Below, one piece after another: positions 39,654 through 45,233 of a stretch of DNA of 45,233 bases. The stretch's first letter is position 1. Each line of letters begins with the position of its first letter. A program made the position numbers and the translations under genes. The DNA comes from Treponema sp. (lineage in GTDB: Bacteria > Spirochaetota > Spirochaetia > Treponematales > Treponemataceae): contig JAAVAO010000045.1 in NCBI GenBank assembly GCA_014803985.1, forward strand, positions 63,680 to 108,912, written 5' to 3'. The notes below the pieces were generated by a model, which was not told where the DNA came from, did not search any database, and saw nothing but the letters and a program-made list of their open reading frames with translations.

Positions 39654-40583
39654 ATGCATTCTTTCCCTTTGACAGTTACGAAAATTCTCGCACTTTCTGT
39701 CGTCATTTTTTTTATCTGCTTGAATGGATTTGCAAACGAAGGCTCATCCCTGTATAAAGACTTGGGATTTGAAGGGGTGCATAGTAATGAAGTTGAGGTT
39801 TTAAGACAAAAATATCTTACAACGCATAAAGAGTGGCTTTACACTATCCTTGACAATGCAGAATCGTATCGAATTTATGTTAGAAATCAACTTGAAAAGA
39901 AAAATCTTCCGCCCATTTTAGAGTATCTTCCAGTAGTGGAGTCTGACTATATCCCCACTGCAAAATCGAAAAGCGGCGCAACTGGGATGTGGCAATTTAT
40001 GCTGAACAGTGTAAAGCCATTTTTAAAGTGCGATGATTATGTTGACGAACGACTTGATCAATGGAAATCCACGGATGCAGCCCTTTTAAAACTTTCCGAC
40101 AACTATAAAATGTTCAACGACTGGTTGCTTGCGATTACCGCCTATAATTGCGGGGCAGGGGCATTGCGCCGCACAATAAAAAAAGCGGGCAGCGACGATT
40201 TTTGGTATTTGAGAAAAAACGGATTTCTTTCAGAGCAGGCATCGGGATATGTTCCAAAACTGCTTGCAATTGCTGATGTGTGTGAAAACGCATATTTCTA
40301 TGGAGTTGAAATGCCAACTGCGCGAGATGAAAACGGAAAGACAGTAAATATCCGTGCAGGTCTCTTTGACTACATTGTGGTAAAAAAATCAGTTTCAATT
40401 GACGTGCTTTCTAGCGAACTCCGCATAGACGAAAACGAGTTAAAACGACTAAATCTTGCACTTGTAAAAGGCATAACCCCACCCCACTCCGAATACGCAA
40501 TCAGATTTCCAGAGGGAATGGAAAAATCTGCGCTTCATGCCCTTGAACGGCTCGGAATTTCTCCGTACATACACAACCACTAA
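39654..40583 (+). CDS. membrane-bound lytic murein transglycosylase (SLT domain, MltD-like)
   Basis: A 309-residue exported enzyme that cleaves peptidoglycan glycan strands without hydrolysis. A signal peptide (about 1-28) is followed by the SLT domain. The catalytic Glu96 lies in VVESDYIPTAKS, followed by GATGMWQFM and AITAYNCGAGALR, the standard motifs. The C-terminal 80 residues include a LysM-like helix-turn (IDVLSSELRIDENELKRLN), which would bind peptidoglycan. AGGAG seven bases upstream sets the start. A terminator follows. Confidence 0.93.
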   Translation: MHSFPLTVTKILALSVVIFFICLNGFANEGSSLYKDLGFEGVHSNEVEVLRQKYLTTHKEWLYTILDNAESYRIYVRNQLEKKNLPPILEYLPVVESDYIPTAKSKSGATGMWQFMLNSVKPFLKCDDYVDERLDQWKSTDAALLKLSDNYKMFNDWLLAITAYNCGAGALRRTIKKAGSDDFWYLRKNGFLSEQASGYVPKLLAIADVCENAYFYGVEMPTARDENGKTVNIRAGLFDYIVVKKSVSIDVLSSELRIDENELKRLNLALVKGITPPHSEYAIRFPEGMEKSALHALERLGISPYIHNH

Positions 40584-40629
40584 AGAACAATAGATTTTTT
40601 CACCCCTTTAGAAGAGGCAATGACAGAGC

Positions 40630-40649
40630 AAAACGCTTTGCGTTTTTTT
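40630..40649 (+). terminator. terminator after the transglycosylase gene
   Basis: AAAACGC (40630-40636) pairs with GCGTTTT (40640-40646) around a three-base loop and runs into further T residues. It lies 47 bases after the stop codon. Confidence 0.7.
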
Positions 40650-40905
40650 ACTGGTAGATTTTCAGTTAATTACCACCATATTCAAGCGAAAATTCCACAC
40701 GCTCCAAAATTGTATTCGCATTCCTCTGCTCCACGCTCGTTCAAATGAATTGTATTGATTGTGTTATTTTTTGAAATTGCAAAATTTTTTCATTAAAAAA
40801 GCAGAAATTATTGTAATCCAATAGAAAATCAAGTAAAATTATCTATAATTCTAAATTAAAGCATCGACATTCAGGCTCGCCGCCAATGCGGTTTTTTGGG
40901 AGATT
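40650..40905. other. AT-rich intergenic region upstream of the phosphohexomutase
   Basis: No gene is supported. A TATAAT lies at 40844-40849 without a convincing -35 hexamer and may drive the mutase gene. A GGGAG ribosome-binding site lies at about 40898-40902. Confidence 0.5.
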
Positions 40906-42426
40906 ATGAACGAGATTTTTACAAAACTACAAAATGGCAGTGACATTCGCGGAGTTGCAACTGACGGTGTTGAAAATGAACCCATAACTTTAACAGCGGA
41001 CATTGCCTTTAAAATCGGAAGCGCATTTGCTCTTTGGCTTTCGCAAAAAACGAAAAAAAATTGCTCAGAGTTAAAAGTTGGCATTGGAAGAGACTCTCGA
41101 ATTTCAGGTCCTGTCCTTGCAGAATCAGTTGCAAAAGGACTTTTGTCAAAAGGAGTGAACGTTGTCTTTTGTGGAATGGCAACCACCCCCTCTCTGTTTA
41201 TGTCAATTGTATTTGAAAAAACACAATTCGATGGCTCTGCAATGATCACAGCAAGTCACTTGCCTTTCAATAAGAACGGAATTAAATTTTTTGATTCTGA
41301 CGGTGGGCTTGAACACGATGACATTTCTTGGATTTTAAACTGTGCCGCTTGTGAAAATTCACTAGACACTTTTAACAAAGACATATCAAGTTGCCCCACG
41401 TTCGATTTGATTTCAGAATATTCATTATATTTGAGGAATGTTGTTTGTTCCGCCCTTCACTCTTCCGAAGAGGAAAAACCGCTTTCAGGACTAAAAATCA
41501 TAGTGGATGCAGGAAATGGAGCCGCAGGATTTTTTGTTGAAAAAATCTTAACTCCGCTCGGGGCAAATACAAGCGGAAGCCAGTTCTTAACACCTGACGG
41601 AATGTTTCCAAACCACATACCAAACCCTGAAAACAAAGAAGCGATGAACGCTCTAAAAACCGCCTCAATAAAAAGCGATGCAGACTTGGGATTGATTTTT
41701 GATACCGATGTTGACAGAATGAGTGCAGTGCTTCCCGGCGGAAAAGAAGTGAACCGCGATGCAATTATCGCCCTCACAGCCGCTATTCTTGAGCCTGAAT
41801 ATCCACGCTCAACCATTGTAACCGACTCTGTCACTTCCGATCGACTGACCTATTTTCTTGAAGAAGTTCTTCACCTAAAGCATTTGCGCTATATGCGTGG
41901 ATACAAAAACGTAATAAACAAACAAAAGGAGTTAAACGCCTCCGGAGAAGTGTGTCCGCTTGCAATGGAAACAAGCGGGCATGGAGCGTTGAAAGAAAAC
42001 TATTATTTGGATGACGGAGCGTATCTTGCGGTAAAAATGATTATCGCCCTTGCAAACGCAAAAAAACAGGGAAAAACCCTCGATTGCTTGATCGAAGCAC
42101 TGCCTCCTCTTGTTGAAGAAGGTGAATATCGATTTAAAATTACTGAAAACAATTTTGCCGAGTATGGAAAAGGCGTTTTGGAAGAGTTTGCGTCTCGCGC
42201 AAAAAGCAAGGGCTATGTGCTAGCGCAAAGTTACGAGGGTGTAAGGCTTTCTTTTACCGATGAAAAAGTAAAGGGATGGATTTTGCTCCGAATGAGCCTT
42301 CATGATCCAGTAATGCCTATGAACATAGAAGGCGCACGAAAAGGTGATTTACAAAAACTCGTAAAAATAGCATCAGATTTGATGAGTGGTTTTCCACATC
42401 TTGATATTTCGTGCTTGAACGTTTGA
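40906..42426 (+). CDS. phosphoglucomutase/phosphomannomutase-family enzyme
   Basis: A 506-residue alpha-D-phosphohexomutase that moves phosphate between C1 and C6 of a hexose through a phosphoserine. The N-terminal SDIRGVA, the active-site serine loop ITASHLP (S117), the metal loop DTDVDR (from D266) and the sugar-specificity loop ETSGHGALKENY are all present. The serine loop reads SHLP rather than the common SHNP. Precise substrate (glucose, mannose or glucosamine phosphate) cannot be told from the motifs. It precedes uppP, so a role in supplying cell-envelope sugars is plausible. Confidence 0.93.
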   Translation: MNEIFTKLQNGSDIRGVATDGVENEPITLTADIAFKIGSAFALWLSQKTKKNCSELKVGIGRDSRISGPVLAESVAKGLLSKGVNVVFCGMATTPSLFMSIVFEKTQFDGSAMITASHLPFNKNGIKFFDSDGGLEHDDISWILNCAACENSLDTFNKDISSCPTFDLISEYSLYLRNVVCSALHSSEEEKPLSGLKIIVDAGNGAAGFFVEKILTPLGANTSGSQFLTPDGMFPNHIPNPENKEAMNALKTASIKSDADLGLIFDTDVDRMSAVLPGGKEVNRDAIIALTAAILEPEYPRSTIVTDSVTSDRLTYFLEEVLHLKHLRYMRGYKNVINKQKELNASGEVCPLAMETSGHGALKENYYLDDGAYLAVKMIIALANAKKQGKTLDCLIEALPPLVEEGEYRFKITENNFAEYGKGVLEEFASRAKSKGYVLAQSYEGVRLSFTDEKVKGWILLRMSLHDPVMPMNIEGARKGDLQKLVKIASDLMSGFPHLDISCLNV

Positions 42427-42481
42427 AATAGTGGAACAACCTACAACTACACGTTTATAACAGCAAAAAAGAGGTGTTAAT

Positions 42482-43333
42482 ATGACAGTCATTCAAGGAA
42501 TTTTGCTTGGAATTTTACAAGGGATTGCGGAATTTCTCCCGATTTCTTCAAGCGGACATTTAAAAGTTGCACAAACCCTTTTTTCATTGGACGATGTGCC
42601 TCTTTTATATGACATTATGCTGCATTTAGCAACACTGCTTGCGGTAATTTTATATTTTAGGAAAAAAATTTGGAGTCTGCTGTGCGTATTTTGTCGTTTA
42701 ATTACCCGCCGCCCTCCTAAAGAAACAACTGACGAAGAGGATTTTCTTTGTGGAACGGACAAACGAGGACAAAAAACCATCATTGCCATCATTCTCACCA
42801 CGTGTGTTACTGGTGTAATAGGCATTTTTACAAGCAAGGTAATTCCCGATCTTTCAATAAAATTTACGTGCGCAGGCTTTATCATTACCGCCTTCCTTTT
42901 GATTTTTTCATCAATTATTGAAAAGAGAGCCCCAAAAGCAGAGGCAAAAACCTCTTCAGACGGAATAAAACCCCATCAAGCATTGATAATTGGTCTTATG
43001 CAGGGACTTGGAACTTTGCCAGGAATCAGCCGCTCCGGTTCAACAATCGCAGGAAGCCAGTTATGCGGAGTAAACCGAGCCGCCGCTGGTGAATATTCAT
43101 TTATCGTTTCAATACCTACAATTCTCGGTGCATTTTTGTTGGAGGCAAAGGATTTGGGAGCGGTTAAAAACGGAATTGGAGCGGCTCCTGTCATTGCAGG
43201 TTGCATTTCAGCATTTGTATTTGGCTATATCTCCCTTGTTTTGCTTATGAAAATCATAAAAAAAGGTCGCTTGGAATGGTTTGCCTGCTATTTAATACCG
43301 CTTGGCATTTTGGGAATGATTTTTTTACATTAA
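42482..43333 (+). CDS. uppP: undecaprenyl-diphosphatase UppP (BacA)
   Basis: A 283-residue inner-membrane enzyme that dephosphorylates undecaprenyl pyrophosphate, recycling the lipid carrier for peptidoglycan and other envelope polymers. Its loss or overproduction alters bacitracin sensitivity in known bacteria. Both signature loops are present: GILQGIAEFLPISSSGHL (about 9-26) and GTLPGISRSGSTIAG (about 176-190). Seven or eight hydrophobic helices are visible. It starts 55 bases after the mutase gene, with AGAGGTG upstream of ATG. Confidence 0.96.
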   Translation: MTVIQGILLGILQGIAEFLPISSSGHLKVAQTLFSLDDVPLLYDIMLHLATLLAVILYFRKKIWSLLCVFCRLITRRPPKETTDEEDFLCGTDKRGQKTIIAIILTTCVTGVIGIFTSKVIPDLSIKFTCAGFIITAFLLIFSSIIEKRAPKAEAKTSSDGIKPHQALIIGLMQGLGTLPGISRSGSTIAGSQLCGVNRAAAGEYSFIVSIPTILGAFLLEAKDLGAVKNGIGAAPVIAGCISAFVFGYISLVLLMKIIKKGRLEWFACYLIPLGILGMIFLH

Positions 43334-43376
43334 CACGAGCAGTAAAAATAGCACACTGCTTGCATTTTGAGGAGAT

Positions 43377-43466
43377 ATGACAAAAAGACGGCAACACGTA
43401 TTCTCATCATCATGGCAAACAGTATGCAAGCGGACAACTTGCATTGATTATCAATATCATACATGA
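43377..43466 (+). CDS. possible 29-residue small protein (weak)
   Basis: A short frame (MTKRRQHVFSSSWQTVCKRT...) follows GAGGAG, but the spacing to the ATG is only two bases, which is unfavourable. It fills the gap between uppP and the next gene. Nothing about the peptide is recognisable. It may be chance. Confidence 0.2.
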   Translation: MTKRRQHVFSSSWQTVCKRTTCIDYQYHT

Positions 43467-43488
43467 GAAAAAGAGGGGGCTTTAGAAT

Positions 43489-44349
43489 ATGACAAACAGA
43501 GACTTCTTAGCAAAAGAAATTTTTTCTCGATATGGCACCGTTCAACGCGCACGAGGATGCTTTTTATACACAAAAAAGGGCGTTCGATTAACAGATCTGT
43601 ATCAAGAAGGAGGACGCGCAATTCTTGGTTGGGGAAGCGGTTCTTCATCAACTGTTTTTAAAAATACACTGAATCGTCATATAACAGGTTTTTTCAACAC
43701 CGAATTTGAAGCGCAAACAAAAAAAGCAGTTGAAACGCTGTTCTGCTCACCACGAACTATTTTTTTCTACAACAATTATTCAAGTGCACTCAGCACAGCC
43801 CTTGCAATCTCTAAACGCGCAACTTTTTTTTACCGTCCATGGAACGATGCAACCGTAGATCTTTCATCTCAAAAAGCAATTATCTTTGTGCCACCCTATC
43901 CCTGGGGAGATATTTTTATATTGGCTGCAAATCCTGCTGACGCTACAGAATCTGCAAAATACGGCATTCTTGATCCAGGGATAAAAATTCCTGCACCCTT
44001 GCACAGCGCAATTTCACGTTCAGTATACGATTTGATTTCCGCCTTAAAAACAAGAGAGGAAAAAGACTTTTTTATATACGACCAAATTCTCCATTCGTAC
44101 TGGCAGAGAAAAGGCCCCTATCTTTTTCCCAAAATGGATATAAACGACTATCAAAAATTCGTTTTGCATTGCCTTGACTTGTCGCTCGTTATCAGCCCCG
44201 ATTACAACATGCCTTCCATAATACCATTTGGCGCAGACAAAGGAGTTTTCACAAAACTAAAAAATACTCCATTTGAATTCAAGCCATCGACAGAAACAGA
44301 AAAAGAAACAAATGATGATAAAAGCGATAAAAACGAGAAAACTGACTAA
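43489..44349 (+). CDS. degenerate aminotransferase-like conserved protein
   Basis: A 286-residue protein. Its first 110 residues resemble the N-terminal part of fold-type I PLP-dependent aminotransferases (RARGCFLYTKKGVRLTDLYQ, then GGRAILGWGSGSS). The long central part and the Lys that binds PLP are not evident. It is much shorter than the usual 400 residues and ends in a Lys/Glu/Asp-rich tail (about 262-286). I take it to be a catalytically dead or repurposed relative. AGGGGG lies upstream of the ATG. Fold resemblance is moderately sure; function unknown. Confidence 0.65.
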   Translation: MTNRDFLAKEIFSRYGTVQRARGCFLYTKKGVRLTDLYQEGGRAILGWGSGSSSTVFKNTLNRHITGFFNTEFEAQTKKAVETLFCSPRTIFFYNNYSSALSTALAISKRATFFYRPWNDATVDLSSQKAIIFVPPYPWGDIFILAANPADATESAKYGILDPGIKIPAPLHSAISRSVYDLISALKTREEKDFFIYDQILHSYWQRKGPYLFPKMDINDYQKFVLHCLDLSLVISPDYNMPSIIPFGADKGVFTKLKNTPFEFKPSTETEKETNDDKSDKNEKTD

Positions 44350-44454
44350 CAATAGAACACCGCTTGCTACAGAACATATCGTTTAGTTGCACTTGCATTC
44401 TCAATTTTGATAGCAAAACAGCAAAACTGGCTGAAAACTGGAGGAAATTACAGT

Positions 44455-44928
44455 ATGGACAGTATGGAAAAGAAACTTTCACCACTTGATGAATATTGGA
44501 ATACGTTTTTAGTAAAAACAGGACGCGACTCAGAAGACATTTGCTCCGGAGATATGAATTTTGAGTCAAAAGGATTTGAAAACGATGCACAAATCGCCCT
44601 GATTTTAAGCGGACGAAAAACAGCAATTTTTTCAAGCTTCCCGTCATTTTCGATTGATTCAGAACCGCTTCCCGTTTCAGGCGAACTGTATCTTATTTTA
44701 GACAGGGGCGAAAACCCTCGTTGCGTCATTGAACTAGACAGCGTAACCATATTGCCGTACAACGAAATTACTTGGGAAATGGCAAAGCAAGAGGGGGAGG
44801 ATGCGTCTCTCGCAGAATGGCGAGAAAAGGAGCAAGAATACCTTGAAGACGAAGGCGCGATTATGGGCTTTTCATTCACCCCCGACATAAAACTCGTCTT
44901 CCAAACCTTTCATGTGGTTTATAAGTAA
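44455..44928 (+). CDS. ASCH-domain protein
   Basis: A 157-residue cytoplasmic protein. ALILSGRKTAIFSSF, GELYLILDRGENPRCVIELD and the closing LVFQTFHVVYK match the ASCH fold, a beta-barrel related to PUA RNA-binding domains. The acidic helical stretch EGEDASLAEWREKEQEYLED is typical of the family. Some ASCH proteins bind RNA or hydrolyse modified cytidines. GGAGGA at 44440-44445 sets ATG 44455. Confidence 0.85.
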   Translation: MDSMEKKLSPLDEYWNTFLVKTGRDSEDICSGDMNFESKGFENDAQIALILSGRKTAIFSSFPSFSIDSEPLPVSGELYLILDRGENPRCVIELDSVTILPYNEITWEMAKQEGEDASLAEWREKEQEYLEDEGAIMGFSFTPDIKLVFQTFHVVYK

Positions 44929-44969
44929 CAGGTAAACTGTTTCAGTTTTTCGAGGTGTCCTTATATAAT

Positions 44970-45233
44970 TTGGGCGGCTTGTTGCTCCGTTACGCAATCA
45001 CAACCCACTAGTCACTTTTGCAACTCTCAATATCAGCAGGAGAGTGGCACGTTTTGCAACGCAAAACATGGTAAGCACGGCTTTGTCGTGCGACCTTTTC
45101 GGGGTTCCAGCTTCCGCCTCCCTGTAATGATAATCCTCTAGCCAGTTTTGCGTAAAGCCGAGCCGTGCGAGGTAGCAAAACTGGTGGTGGAAGTCGAGGA
45201 ATAAAAAGTGAAAAAAACATGCACCTTCCGCCA
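44970..45233 (+). repeat. dispersed hairpin repeat, copy R3 (runs off the window)
   Basis: The last 264 bases repeat the plan of R2 in the same orientation. The order is TTGGGCGGCTTGTTGC (44970), a GTTTTGC-AAC-GCAAAAC hairpin near 45053-45069, a GCACG/CGTGC hairpin, a GGGGTTCCAGCTTCCGCCTC segment, then hairpin CCAGTTTTGC/GCAAAACTGG (45142-45151 with 45175-45184) and the CTTCCGCCA box at the very end. The large inverted-repeat arm of R2 is mostly absent. No gene is seen. Confidence 0.75.

Overview
The window looks like a chromosomal segment of a host-associated spirochaete, most likely a Treponema. The best evidence is the run cheA, cheW (fused to a CheR-like domain), cheX, cheY (30841-35602), the gene order of the treponemal chemotaxis operon. 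Other support comes from several exported proteins and lipoproteins of spirochaete type, a group B [FeFe] hydrogenase and moderately low GC content. No rRNA, tRNA, CRISPR array or transposase gene was recognised. Identification of the genus is inference from gene order and protein character, not a database result.

Region 1 (1-14200) is an accessory island. An XRE regulator with a three-site operator-like array is followed by a palindromic MITE-like repeat and a lipoprotein with a starch-binding-like module. The halves of that lipoprotein's von Willebrand A (vWA) domain appear to be circularly permuted. Next is a seven-member type I restriction-modification operon: hsdM, an AlbA_2/HATPase/wHTH gene, an hsdS remnant fused to a copy of the hsdM tail, hsdS, an RloC-like AAA_13 ATPase, a Fic protein and hsdR. 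A 57-bp direct repeat sits at position 1 and again at 14088, bracketing the island. Each copy is followed by an XRE gene on the minus strand.

Region 2 (14211-23686) is an XRE regulator divergent from five plus-strand genes: two exported proteins sharing an LPP20-like domain, an exported DUF4384 protein, a DUF89/ARMT1-type phosphatase fused to two transmembrane helices and a novel C-terminal domain, and an exported caspase-like peptidase behind a propeller-like region. This is the best candidate here for a poorly described system.

Region 3 (23690-26220) is repeat-rich. Two amino-acid ABC permease genes without an ATPase or binding protein lie between about 92-bp inverted copies of a dispersed repeat. 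A second MITE-like palindrome abuts the promoter of the [FeFe] hydrogenase gene, whose reading frame seems to begin at an AUU codon.

Region 4 (26221-44928) is mostly core: hydrogenase, nicotinate phosphoribosyltransferase, a putative outer-membrane protein, the chemotaxis operon, a pseudouridine synthase, a transglutaminase-like exported protein, a RibF-type FAD synthetase lacking the flavokinase domain, a TPR-like lipoprotein, a lytic transglycosylase, a phosphohexomutase, UppP, a degenerate aminotransferase-like protein and an ASCH-domain protein. The window ends inside another copy of the dispersed hairpin repeat (44970-45233).
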